Shown here: positions 1 to 9,128 of the stretch, one piece after another
Layout of the letters: each line of letters starts with the position of its first letter
How positions within the stretch are numbered: position 1 is the stretch's first letter
Origin: Euryarchaeota archaeon RBG_19FT_COMBO_56_21
Lineage (GTDB): Archaea > Thermoplasmatota > Thermoplasmata > UBA10834
Reading direction: 5' to 3'
DNA: 34,385 nt
NCBI GenBank assembly: GCA_001800815.1
Contig: MGWC01000053.1
Span: forward strand, 1,757 to 36,141
Notes under the pieces: model-generated
What the model was told of the DNA's origin: nothing
The model's input: the letters and a program-made list of their open reading frames with translations, nothing else
The model's database searches: none
Program-made: the position numbers and the translations under genes

Positions 1-669
1 CTCGGCGTGGACCTCGGAACTACAAGAGGGTGGACCGACCTGGGCGATCTGACCCTTCCTGGCGGACCCGATGCCATCGCGGAAATCGAATCGACCACCT
101 CCGGACTTCTCTCCATGGGCATGAGAGTGCTCGCGCTCGGAGGTGACCATTCGATTACATACCCCTTGGTGAGGGCATATGCCAAGGCCCACAGAGACCT
201 GACGGTCCTCCACTTGGATGCGCATCCCGACACTTACGATGATTTCGACAACAACCGCTACTCCCATGCGAGCCCCTTCGCGAGGATCATGGAAGAGGGC
301 CTCGGTGTAAGACTGATCCAAGCTGGCATAAGGACTCTGAATCCGCACCAGAGGGAGCAGGCCGCGCGCTTCAAAGTTGCGATGGTCGAGATGAAGGATT
401 GGTCTCCCGTTCGAATGCCCGAGCTGAAAGGACCGCTCTACCTGTCGTTGGACCTGGATGTGCTTGACCCGGCCTTTGCGCCAGGGGTCTCACACCACGA
501 GCCTGGCGGGATGACCGCTCGGGATGTCCTTTCGATCATACACAGTCTCCCCGCTGAAACGGTTGGGGCCGACATCGTCGAACTCAACCCCACGCGCGAC
601 CCTGTAGGAACGACAGCCATGGTCGCCGCCAAATTCTACAAGGAGATTGTCGGGCGGATGTTACGATAG
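1..669 (+). CDS. speB: Agmatinase / ureohydrolase family protein (5' truncated by window edge)
   Basis: Ureohydrolase motifs LGGDHSITYP, LDAHPDTYDD, SLDLDVLDPAFAPG, HHEPGGM. Frame is open to base 1 (LGVDLGTTRG...), so the true start lies upstream. Confidence 0.88.
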   Translation, partial: LGVDLGTTRGWTDLGDLTLPGGPDAIAEIESTTSGLLSMGMRVLALGGDHSITYPLVRAYAKAHRDLTVLHLDAHPDTYDDFDNNRYSHASPFARIMEEGLGVRLIQAGIRTLNPHQREQAARFKVAMVEMKDWSPVRMPELKGPLYLSLDLDVLDPAFAPGVSHHEPGGMTARDVLSIIHSLPAETVGADIVELNPTRDPVGTTAMVAAKFYKEIVGRMLR

Positions 670-692
670 AGACGAGGCCCCTCACAGAAACC

Positions 693-700
693 CTAATAAG
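693..700 (+). promoter_or_regulatory. Candidate TATA-like element upstream of the CAU tRNA
   Basis: ctaataag about 25-30 nt upstream of the tRNA 5' end. Confidence 0.35.
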
Positions 701-724
701 TCCTAGGGGCTTATGACCGAGTGC

Positions 725-798
725 GGGCCCGTAGCTTAGTCCGGCGGAGCGATTGGCTCATAACCAGTTGGTCATCGGTTCAAATCCGATCGGGCCCA
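725..798 (+). tRNA. tRNA with CAU anticodon, probably tRNA-Ile2 (alternatively elongator Met)
   Basis: Cloverleaf folds by eye: acceptor GGGCCCG/CGGGCCC, D arm GCTT..GAGC, anticodon arm ATTGG-CTCATAA-CCAGT, T arm ATCGG-TTCAAAT-CCGAT, discriminator A. No encoded CCA. Confidence 0.9.
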
Positions 799-885
799 CT
801 CTAGACTTTTGAAAATGCAGAAAATGTTTCACAGGAAATGAAAGGTGTTTGCGCAGGAGACTGCTTACCGGAGAAGCAACTGGAC

Positions 886-1119
886 TCAGTATCGCCTTGG
901 CGGCCTGTGCTTCTGATAACATTCCCTACAATACACGGGTCTACCATCCGTCGGCTTGAACGGGACCTGTGCCTCTGCACCGCAATCAGAACACTTCACG
1001 GTGTGCATCTCCCGGTCTCGAGAGCCGAACCCGCGATCGTTCCTGCGTGGTCTGTCGTCGATGAGGACTACCTCCTTAGATATCTCCCCGACCCTTATGT
1101 GGTCGAGGGCGCCCCACAA
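886..1119 (-). CDS. Small CxxC-x17-CxxC-type zinc-ribbon protein
   Basis: REMHTVKCSDCGAEAQVPFKPTDGRPVYCRECYQKH matches the CxxC-x17-CxxC family pattern. Start codon uncertain (TTG in the track). Confidence 0.72.
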   Translation of the reverse strand: MWGALDHIRVGEISKEVVLIDDRPRRNDRGFGSRDREMHTVKCSDCGAEAQVPFKPTDGRPVYCRECYQKHRPPRRY

Positions 1120-1170
1120 TACCAGTGCATAGTATATTAGCTAGTTGGCGTGTAAAGGCGCCCAAGTTGT

Positions 1171-1950
1171 ATGTCCCGCGACCTGAAATTCTTCTATCTC
1201 GGCAATCAGTGCCCTCACAATTGCTACCTGCTGGCAAGGATCAAGACCATCGCTTGGGGGGAAAGGGTCAAGCTGCACCTGTTCGACATAACTGATGACC
1301 CTGAGACATGCAAGAAGTATCAGGTGTTCTCGCCCAACATGCTGATAGTCAACGACACCTACAGGCTGCACGGCCCGTTCACGAAGGAGCGAGTGGAGGC
1401 CCTGCTGCAGGATGAGGATACAGAGCCAAAGAGATATGTCGTCGACCAAAGTGACGACGTAGTGACGGGGAATCTGACTCCGATAACCTCGAATTCTGTA
1501 CTAAGCACCAGCACGATCTGCTCAGGAGCAGACGACGAAGGACTGTGCCGTGGGAAGTCCGAGTGGGTGGAACGGGTTCTCCGAACCGCAGGGCTGGAGC
1601 ACATCGGGTACATCCACAGCTACGGCGGGAAGTGCGTGGGCGGAGCCGAGTTCCTCCCATCTACGATGGTACCGTATCCTATCCCAGACAAGCGTAAGGA
1701 CAACGCGTTCCTTACCTGCTCGTACCTCTCCGACGCCGACCACGACTACAAGACGCACCCGCTCGAGAGACTCGTCCAGGACCTGCGCGAATGGGGATTC
1801 AAGACGCTTTCCGTGGTCGTCTCCAGCGAAGGCGTGTTCCCAAACGGTCCGTTGCCCTGGTTCGAAAAGAAGGGGTTCAGGGACAAGGGCGTGCTTATTA
1901 CAGAGGAGCTGCATGAGGCGGAACTGCACTACATACAGCTAGCGCTCTGA
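1171..1950 (+). CDS. Fusion: N-terminal thioredoxin-like domain (CPHNC) + C-terminal GNAT-like acetyltransferase domain
   Basis: N-term FFYLGNQCPHNCYLLARIKTIAW...KLHLFDIT resembles a thioredoxin-like fold. C-term GGAEFLP...LTCSYLSDADHDYKTHPLERLVQDLREWGFKTLSVV...PWFEKKGFRDKG is GNAT-like. TATA-like agtatattag at 1131-1140. Confidence 0.6.
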   Translation: MSRDLKFFYLGNQCPHNCYLLARIKTIAWGERVKLHLFDITDDPETCKKYQVFSPNMLIVNDTYRLHGPFTKERVEALLQDEDTEPKRYVVDQSDDVVTGNLTPITSNSVLSTSTICSGADDEGLCRGKSEWVERVLRTAGLEHIGYIHSYGGKCVGGAEFLPSTMVPYPIPDKRKDNAFLTCSYLSDADHDYKTHPLERLVQDLREWGFKTLSVVVSSEGVFPNGPLPWFEKKGFRDKGVLITEELHEAELHYIQLAL

Positions 1951-2020
1951 AACTTCGACTCATGTAATTCGGTCAAAAAGGTAATGGCGGAAGAGCGTAT
2001 TCCCGGCCCTGAGGCATAGC

Positions 2021-3799
2021 ATGGCCGACCTGGACACGAGAATCCTTTTCGAAAACGTGGATATATCCGACTACGACCTTCACCCGGACTGCAAGAAGGC
2101 CGTGTGCTCTGTCAACTTCGGCAAGAACTGGGAATTGGCCTTGCTCGATATTCGCACGGGCAGTCTCAAGAGGCTAATGTCCGGACCGCAATCCCTCATG
2201 AACCCGAGGCTTTCTCCGGACGGACGCACGGTTGCATATCAGATGGATTTCGAAGGAGACGAGGACCACGACATCGTTCTTGCCTCGACGAGGGGAGGAG
2301 GCCCGGTCAAGATCACCGACGGAGTCGAGGACAACTACGACCCAGAGTTCTCTCCTGATGGTGCCTCTGTCGCGTTCCTCTCCAACCGCGACAAGGACAT
2401 CGACAACCTGTACGTTGTTCCCGCGGACGGAGGCAGGATCAGGAAACTATCCAGAGAGCCCCTCCCGGTCAGAACTTTCTCGTGGTCCCCAGACGGCACC
2501 ATGATAGCATACGGTACCGGGGTCGGCGACAACGACTACATCTCATTGGTGAACGTTGGCTCTGGGAAAACCAAGAAGATACTCTCCAAGAATAACGCCG
2601 AATACAGCCTCTCCGGAGAATACGGCGACCCGCATCCTTGGTCGCCTGATGGCAGGAGGCTCCTGTTTCTCTCGAACGAACACAACTTCTTCGATATCGG
2701 GGAACTGGATGTCCGTTCCGGAAAGATGAGATGGATAGTGAGGTCCCGCGCTGAGAAGCACATGCCCCAGTGGTCCCCAGATGGCTCCAGACTCGCCTAT
2801 CTCGAGAACGATGATCCCAGTGTGGTTGTGAAGGTCCAGAGCGGCCAATCCACAAGAACCGTGTCACCATCGGACGGCGCATCCAAGGGGCTCAAATGGC
2901 TTCCAGATGGATCGGGCGTCATGTTCGTGAACGGAGCATCGACAAGACCTGATGAAGTCTTCGTCTCTCGACAAGGTACGCCGAAGAAGATCACCAAGTT
3001 CCAGCCAAGATCATTGCCCAAGCGTATCCTCCCAAGGCCGCAGCGCATCAAGTTCGAATCGTTCGACGGTCTGAGAGTGCCAGCGCTCCTCTACTCGCCC
3101 AGAGATACCTCAAGGCGAGCGGGGATCGTCTATCCGCATGGTGGCCCGGAAATGCAGGACACTAACAGCTGGGACCAGCTGACAATCATGCTCCTCGAGA
3201 AGGGATTCCACTTAATCAAGCCGAACTACAGAGGGTCGACGGGCTACGGAAGGAAGTTCCTGCACCTGCATGACGGGGACCTTGGCGGCGGCGACTTCAA
3301 GGACACCGTTTGGGCGGGGAAGTACCTGACGGATTCTGGCCTTGTGGATGCCGACAGACTGGGCTACTGGGGTGCAAGCTACAGCGGATACACATGCATG
3401 CTCTCGCTGACCAAGTTCCCGGACATGTGGGCCGCGGGAGTCTCCATCGTAGGGTTCTTCAACTGGGAGACCGAGCACGCCAACGAGAGAGGATACCTCA
3501 AAGCCTATGACGAGAGCAAGATGGGGGATCCGAAGAAGAACCCGAAGTTGTTCATGGACCGCTCACCGATTCATTTCTTGGACAGGCTACGAGCGCCCCT
3601 TCTCATGACAGCGTCCTCAAAGGATGTCAGGTGCCCTCCGACGGAATCGAGGGCGGTCGTCGCGGAACTCAAAAGAATGGGCAAGAAGTACGACTATCAC
3701 GAATACACTGACGAAGGGCACTGGCCAAGGAAAAGGAAGAACCTGAAGGATCTCTATGAACGGTCGACCAGGTGGCTCGACGGAAATATCCCTAAGTAG
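2021..3799 (+). CDS. S9 family peptidase (prolyl oligopeptidase / acylaminoacyl-peptidase type)
   Basis: TolB-like WSPDG/FSPDG propeller repeats, then an alpha/beta hydrolase domain with nucleophile GASYSGY, Asp in SSKDVRCPP and His in DEGHWPR. Confidence 0.9.
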   Translation: MADLDTRILFENVDISDYDLHPDCKKAVCSVNFGKNWELALLDIRTGSLKRLMSGPQSLMNPRLSPDGRTVAYQMDFEGDEDHDIVLASTRGGGPVKITDGVEDNYDPEFSPDGASVAFLSNRDKDIDNLYVVPADGGRIRKLSREPLPVRTFSWSPDGTMIAYGTGVGDNDYISLVNVGSGKTKKILSKNNAEYSLSGEYGDPHPWSPDGRRLLFLSNEHNFFDIGELDVRSGKMRWIVRSRAEKHMPQWSPDGSRLAYLENDDPSVVVKVQSGQSTRTVSPSDGASKGLKWLPDGSGVMFVNGASTRPDEVFVSRQGTPKKITKFQPRSLPKRILPRPQRIKFESFDGLRVPALLYSPRDTSRRAGIVYPHGGPEMQDTNSWDQLTIMLLEKGFHLIKPNYRGSTGYGRKFLHLHDGDLGGGDFKDTVWAGKYLTDSGLVDADRLGYWGASYSGYTCMLSLTKFPDMWAAGVSIVGFFNWETEHANERGYLKAYDESKMGDPKKNPKLFMDRSPIHFLDRLRAPLLMTASSKDVRCPPTESRAVVAELKRMGKKYDYHEYTDEGHWPRKRKNLKDLYERSTRWLDGNIPK

Positions 3800-3802
3800 T
3801 GT

Positions 3803-4768
3803 TCACGTCTTGCGATAGTACGGGTTCATCAGATCCTCAAAGCAAGAGAGCGCCGCGGCCGCTCCTCCGTGGACCGCGGCGACGATCTGACGTATGCCGC
3901 CCGACACATCGCCCGCAGCGTACACAAAAGGAACGTTTGTCCTGAACGCGCGGTCGACCGTGATGAATCCGCCTGGATCCATCTCCAAACCCAGTTCGGA
4001 TGCAAGCTGACTAGATGGCACCTCCCCCACTGCGACGAACACCCCGTTCACGGGCATTGTCTTCACGACGCCGGTCTTGAGGTTTCTGAGTTTGACTCCC
4101 GTGACCTCCTCGCCCTCAACGATCTCCTCCACGACGGTCTCCATCATGACCGGTGTCTTGTGCTGCTTCACGCTCAGCTGGAGGTGTTGGTCCGCTCTGA
4201 ACTCCGCCCGCCTGTGAATAATCGTGACTTCGCACCCGATGGAGACAAGGTAGAGAGCATCGGTGAGCGCGGTATTCCCGCCACCCACCACCACGACCTC
4301 CTTCCCCTTGTAGAAGAAACCATCGCATGTTGCGCAGTAGCTGACGCCTTTCCCCGTCATGCCCTCCTCTCCCGGGACTCCGAGCTTCCTATGACTGGAG
4401 CCTGTGGCGAGGATGATGGCCTTGCACGTGTACCTGCCCGAGGTCGTACCCAACTCGAACTTCTCGCCGCTTCTGACGCGGAGGACCTCCTCGCCCTCCT
4501 TGATGTCCACGTACCTCCTCGCGTGCTCGGCCATCGTTTCCATGAGCTTCATTCCAGGGACTTCAGCAAACCCAGGGTAGTTCTCTATCATCGGGCTCGT
4601 GATGACCTGCCCTCCAGGGACTCCTTTCTCGAGAATGACACATTCAAGCCCAGCTCGAATGGCGTATATTCCCGCCGAGAGTCCCGCTGGCCCGGCGCCA
4701 ATGATGATGACGTCGTAGTCCCCCAGCACCGCCTCCGTCTGATCCGAGGCAATCCCTTCCGAGGTCAT
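3803..4768 (-). CDS. trxB: Thioredoxin reductase
   Basis: FAD motif IIGAGPAGLSAGIYAIRAGL, redox motif SYCATCDGFF, NAD(P) motif VVGGGNTALTDALYL, C-term YAAGDVSGGIRQIVAAVHGGAAAA. Confidence 0.93.
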   Translation of the reverse strand: MTSEGIASDQTEAVLGDYDVIIIGAGPAGLSAGIYAIRAGLECVILEKGVPGGQVITSPMIENYPGFAEVPGMKLMETMAEHARRYVDIKEGEEVLRVRSGEKFELGTTSGRYTCKAIILATGSSHRKLGVPGEEGMTGKGVSYCATCDGFFYKGKEVVVVGGGNTALTDALYLVSIGCEVTIIHRRAEFRADQHLQLSVKQHKTPVMMETVVEEIVEGEEVTGVKLRNLKTGVVKTMPVNGVFVAVGEVPSSQLASELGLEMDPGGFITVDRAFRTNVPFVYAAGDVSGGIRQIVAAVHGGAAAALSCFEDLMNPYYRKT

Positions 4769-4862
4769 GGGATTGGTGAATCAGCGGGGCTGATATTAAC
4801 CGTTGTTGGAGCGCAGATGAGAATGCGCCCAATACAGTAAAATACTGGCCTGGGCCCTTTCA

Positions 4863-6176
4863 GTGCTGAGAGGGATGGAAGCTCAGACTATCACCGCTTT
4901 TCTCGCAGTTGGAACCATAATATTCGTAGGGTTCTTCGCAAACCTCATCTTCACGAAGTATCGAGTGCCTGACATCCTGCTCCTCATCTTCCTTGGAATC
5001 TTGCTGGGGCCGGAGCTCGTCGGGGGATCTTTTCACCTCTTCACGAAGTCTTCACTCGCCGATGTGAACCAATACAGAGACCTCTTCCTGAGTACCGCCC
5101 TTGTTCTGATACTCTTCGACGGTGGCTTGAGCCTTGATTTGCACACGCTGATGAGATCGATGAAGCTGGCGACCTTCATCACATTGCTCACATTGCTGTG
5201 CGAGATTCTCCTGGTAGCAGTTGCGCTCTACTTCTTCTTGAACATGGACATCATGCTCGCGCTCGTCGTGGGAACAATAATCGGGGGTACAAGCGAGGCA
5301 GTGGTAATCCCGATTGCCCGCAAGATGAGAATACGCGAGGAAACAAAGGCAATGCTGGTCATGGAGAGCGTCATCACAGATGTCTTGGTGATCGTCATCG
5401 CCATCGCCCTCATGTCCGCGATCGTGATGGGTGATGTCAGTATGTTCTTCATCCCTGGGGAACTCGCGATTGACTTCGCAATCGGCGGTGCGATCGGGTT
5501 CGCTGCGGGATTCCTCTGGCTCTTCGTGCTGCAGAAGCTGCACAACCAGCCATTGTCTTACATGATCACCGTAGCTGCTCTGTTCTTAGTGGCAGGGGTA
5601 GCGGAAATATCGCCGATTGAAAGCTCTTCAGCAGTGGCAGCACTCATGTTCGGACTGGCTATCGGCAATAGAAAGCATTTGAAGAGGTGGACGACCTCCG
5701 TTACGCTGCGCTTGTCGTCTGATGAGCACATTCAGGAATTCCACGCAGAGATCTCCTTCTTCGTCAGGACCTTCTTCTATGTCTACCTCGGCCTCGTGTT
5801 CAGTTTCAGCACATTCGATGTCAAGCACCTGATCATCGGCCTGGGGATCATCGGGATAATCATCACAATCAGAAGAGGGACGTCTCTGCTGGCGTGGAAG
5901 CTCGGTGATCTCGATAAGACTGATGCAGACGCCCTGTTCGCCATGATGCCGAGAGGTCTAGCTGCGGCTGTGCTCGCGACAATGCCATATGCTCTCCTCT
6001 CGTCCCAAGGCGAACCTCTCTGGCAGGAATCATACGCTGAGTTGATCCTGAACGTGGTCTTGATAGTCATCCTCGGCACAACCATCGTTGCTTCGATTCT
6101 CATCATCTGGACCGAGAGAAACATTGACAGAGCTAACCACGAAGAATCCAGAGCGAAGATGTACCAGGAAGACTGA
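4863..6176 (+). CDS. Cation:proton antiporter (CPA1/NhaP-type)
   Basis: Multiple hydrophobic segments with LIFLGILLGPELVGG, LFDGGLSLDL and GGTSEAVVIPIA motifs. Confidence 0.85.
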   Translation: MLRGMEAQTITAFLAVGTIIFVGFFANLIFTKYRVPDILLLIFLGILLGPELVGGSFHLFTKSSLADVNQYRDLFLSTALVLILFDGGLSLDLHTLMRSMKLATFITLLTLLCEILLVAVALYFFLNMDIMLALVVGTIIGGTSEAVVIPIARKMRIREETKAMLVMESVITDVLVIVIAIALMSAIVMGDVSMFFIPGELAIDFAIGGAIGFAAGFLWLFVLQKLHNQPLSYMITVAALFLVAGVAEISPIESSSAVAALMFGLAIGNRKHLKRWTTSVTLRLSSDEHIQEFHAEISFFVRTFFYVYLGLVFSFSTFDVKHLIIGLGIIGIIITIRRGTSLLAWKLGDLDKTDADALFAMMPRGLAAAVLATMPYALLSSQGEPLWQESYAELILNVVLIVILGTTIVASILIIWTERNIDRANHEESRAKMYQED

Positions 6177-6179
6177 ACG

Positions 6180-7358
6180 CTAGAGTTGAGCGAGCAACTC
6201 GCGTGCGAACTCCGCGGTTCCGTATGGCCTCGTTCCCTTGAGCCTCGCCAGATCTTGCGTCATAATGCCATCAGCCAGGGCGGCACCGATAGCATCTGTC
6301 AGGTTTGTGGCTGCTTCGTCCAGCCCCAGATGCTCTAGCATCAACGCAGCCGAGAGCATAAGCGAGCACGGGTTTGCGAGATCCTTTCCCGCATACTTAG
6401 GTGCTGTGCCGTGAACGGCCTCGAACACCGCCGTATGATCGCCGATGTTCGCTCCTGGGGCCAAGCCCAGGCCGCCTATCTGTGCCGCGCATGCGTCCGC
6501 CAAATAGTCCCCGTTCAGGTTCGGGGTCGCGAGTACCGAATATTCGTCAGGCCTGAGCAGAATCTGCTGGAACATATTGTCCGCAATCCTGTCGTTCATG
6601 ACTATCTTTCCCGATGGAGGCTTGGAGATTCCAGATGCTTTCATCTCCACCTCAGTCAAAACGACGTCCGCGAACTCCTCCTTTGCGAGCTGGTACCCCC
6701 AGTCTCTGAAGGCGCCCTCGGTGAACTTCATTATGTTGCCCTTGTGGACGAGCGTGACAGAAGGCAGCCTTTTCCTTATCGCATATTTCACGGACGCCCT
6801 GATCAGGCGCTTCGAGGCGGTCTCCGAAATCGGTTTGATCCCAATTCCGCTATCCGGGGCGATCTCCACGGACATCCTGGACCTCAGGAACTCAATCACT
6901 TCAGCTGCCTCCTTCGAACCTTGTCTCCACTCGACGCCTTTGTAGACGTCCTCCGTGTTCTCCCTGAAGATGACGATCTTCATCTTCTGAGGTTCTTTGA
7001 CAGGGCTCGGGACTCCCTCAAAATACCTGACTGGCCTCACGCTTGCGTACAGGTCGAGAGCTTGTCTGATGGTCACATTCAAACTCCTGATGCCACCGCC
7101 AACAGGGGTCGTCAACGGGCCCTTGAGTGCGACTCCGCGCTCCCTGATCACGGCGAGCGTCTCTGAAGGGAGCCAGTGACCAGTCGACTTGTACGCGGCC
7201 TCGCCTGCGAGCAGCTCCTCCCAGCGCAGGGACGCCTCGCCAGCGGTAGTGGACTTGACCGCGGCGTCGACAACGAGCTTGGTTGCCCTCATGATCTCGG
7301 GGCCAACGCCGTCCCCTGGAATGAATGGTATCACGATCTCTTTTGACATGTGGAACAC
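6180..7358 (-). CDS. icd: NADP-dependent isocitrate dehydrogenase (start may be ATG at 7349)
   Basis: [49 protein letters not shown], and [15 protein letters not shown] (Lys-Tyr typical of NADP-type ICDH) favour ICDH over isopropylmalate dehydrogenase. Confidence 0.85.
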   Translation of the reverse strand: MFHMSKEIVIPFIPGDGVGPEIMRATKLVVDAAVKSTTAGEASLRWEELLAGEAAYKSTGHWLPSETLAVIRERGVALKGPLTTPVGGGIRSLNVTIRQALDLYASVRPVRYFEGVPSPVKEPQKMKIVIFRENTEDVYKGVEWRQGSKEAAEVIEFLRSRMSVEIAPDSGIGIKPISETASKRLIRASVKYAIRKRLPSVTLVHKGNIMKFTEGAFRDWGYQLAKEEFADVVLTEVEMKASGISKPPSGKIVMNDRIADNMFQQILLRPDEYSVLATPNLNGDYLADACAAQIGGLGLAPGANIGDHTAVFEAVHGTAPKYAGKDLANPCSLMLSAALMLEHLGLDEAATNLTDAIGAALADGIMTQDLARLKGTRPYGTAEFARELLAQL

Positions 7359-7362
7359 CAGC

Positions 7363-7869
7363 CTAACGCAGAGCGAAATCCCCGTGCTTCTTCAGGTGTG
7401 GTATGAGGCCGCCGTCCCGAAGCAGTATCTGCATCGTCTTTGGAATCGGTTTCGCCTGGGTATTCTTACCAGTCCTCGCATCGGCTACTTCGCCCGTGTC
7501 TAGATCCACGGTGATCAAATCGCCGTCTTCGATCCAGTCAGTGTCACATTCCAACAACGGGAGACCCACATTGAAGCAGCTCCTGTAGAAGATCCTCGCG
7601 TAGGATTTGGCGATGATTGCGGAGATACCTGCTGCCTTCAGCGCTCGCGGAGCCTGTTCCCGGCTAGAGCCGCAACCGAAGTTCCTGCCCGCGACTATGA
7701 AGTCCCCCTTCCGCACTTTGCTCCCGAAATCAGGAGAGATATCCTCCATCACGTGCTTCGCCAGCTCGTTCATGTCGTCTATCTTGAACTTGTACCTGCC
7801 CGATATGATATAGTCAGTGTTGATGTCGTCGTTGGGCGAGAACCTGTGCACTTTGCCATCGAGTTTCAT
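7363..7869 (-). CDS. LeuD/aconitase-family hydro-lyase small subunit (citrate/homocitrate/isopropylmalate type)
   Basis: [64 protein letters not shown]. Starts in a TGATG overlap with the upstream gene. Confidence 0.87.
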   Translation of the reverse strand: MKLDGKVHRFSPNDDINTDYIISGRYKFKIDDMNELAKHVMEDISPDFGSKVRKGDFIVAGRNFGCGSSREQAPRALKAAGISAIIAKSYARIFYRSCFNVGLPLLECDTDWIEDGDLITVDLDTGEVADARTGKNTQAKPIPKTMQILLRDGGLIPHLKKHGDFALR

Positions 7870-9125
7870 CAGGGGACCTCCCTCGGATCGGTTATCTCGC
7901 CAGCCAGCGCTGATGCGGCCACGGTCTCAGGAGATGCGAGGTATATTCCGACATCCTCGTTATTGCCCATCCTGCCCTTGAAATTGCGGTTAGCGGTCGA
8001 AATAACGTTCTCGCCGTCGCCTGGTATGCCCGCGTGCGTGCCCACACAGGGCCCACACCCGGGCGCGACAATGGTTGCTCCTGCTTTGAGAAGCGCCGCG
8101 TAGACCCCTCCATCTATTGCCTCGATCAGGACCGATCTTGAGGCGGGGGCGACGATGAGCCGCACACCGCTCTTGATGTGCTTGCCTTTGAGGATCAGTG
8201 CTGCAGCTTCAAGGTCACTGCATCTTCCGTTCGTGCAGGTACCAAGGAAAGCCTGCTGTATCGTAGTACCCCTGAGGGCAGACACGTCCACCACCTTGTC
8301 CACCGCATGTGGCTTGGCCACCTTGGGGACAAGCTCAGAGGCGTCGAAATCGAACCTCTTCTCGAAACCCGCGTCTGAGTCGCTCGCGACCTTGACTCCG
8401 TCCCCGAAACCACGAACGGACAACCAGTTCGCAGTCTTGGAATCGAACGCGAATGGGCAGAACTTCGCCCCCATCTCCACGGCCATATTGGCGATTGTGA
8501 ACCTGCCGTCCATGGACAGATTATTGACCGTCTCGCCGGAGAATTCGACCGATTTGTATGTGGCCCCATCCGAGGTCAAGGACCCAATCACGCTGAGCAT
8601 GAGGTCCTTGGCGCCGACCCTGTGAGGCATCTTGCCGTTGACGACCAAGGAGTAGGATTCCGGGACCTTGAACCACAACTTTCCGGCGAAAGCCGCTGCC
8701 GCTACATCCGCAGAGCCCAGACCAGTTGAACACGCGTTGAGTGCACCGTAAGTGCATGTGTGGGAATCCGCTCCCACCGCCAAATCACCGGGGAGCACCT
8801 TGCCGCTCTCAGGCACCAGCTGGTGGCAGATGCCTTCGCCCACATCGAAAAGTGGGATGCTGTTGGTGTTCGCGAAATCGCGTATCCTCGTGTGTATCTT
8901 CGCGACGTCCACCGAAGGGCATGGCGAGTTGTGGTCGATGACCATCGCCATACCGTTCTTCGTCTTGGGAGCACTGAACCCGAGACTCTCGAGCTCCCTT
9001 ATCATCATGGTCGAGGTCCCGTCCTGGGACATGCAGAAGTCCACCGACGCGATTACAATCTCCCCTGCGGCGCAGTCGAGGCCCGAGTGAGATGACAGAA
9101 CCTTCTCCGCAATCGTCTTGCCCAT
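7869..9125 (-). CDS. LeuC/aconitase-family hydro-lyase large subunit
   Basis: GADSHTCTYGALNACSTGLGSADVAAA, LGTCTNGR and APGCGPCVGTHAG, consistent with a [4Fe-4S] aconitase-superfamily large subunit. Confidence 0.88.
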   Translation of the reverse strand: MGKTIAEKVLSSHSGLDCAAGEIVIASVDFCMSQDGTSTMMIRELESLGFSAPKTKNGMAMVIDHNSPCPSVDVAKIHTRIRDFANTNSIPLFDVGEGICHQLVPESGKVLPGDLAVGADSHTCTYGALNACSTGLGSADVAAAAFAGKLWFKVPESYSLVVNGKMPHRVGAKDLMLSVIGSLTSDGATYKSVEFSGETVNNLSMDGRFTIANMAVEMGAKFCPFAFDSKTANWLSVRGFGDGVKVASDSDAGFEKRFDFDASELVPKVAKPHAVDKVVDVSALRGTTIQQAFLGTCTNGRCSDLEAAALILKGKHIKSGVRLIVAPASRSVLIEAIDGGVYAALLKAGATIVAPGCGPCVGTHAGIPGDGENVISTANRNFKGRMGNNEDVGIYLASPETVAASALAGEITDPREVP

Positions 9126-9128
9126 CGG

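Noticed and set aside
838-1140. 100-aa plus-strand ORF
   Set aside because: Overlaps the CxxC zinc-ribbon gene on the opposite strand and shows no domain features.
3869-4840. 323-aa plus-strand ORF antisense to trxB
   Set aside because: Shadow ORF; composition rich in His/Arg/Asp with no recognisable motif, while trxB on the other strand has all expected motifs.
6411-7166. 251-aa plus-strand ORF antisense to icd
   Set aside because: Shadow ORF; sense strand is a clear isocitrate dehydrogenase.
6180-7358. 3-isopropylmalate dehydrogenase (leuB) because it follows leuC/leuD-like genes
   Set aside because: [19 protein letters not shown] and [11 protein letters not shown] signatures are those of isocitrate dehydrogenase.
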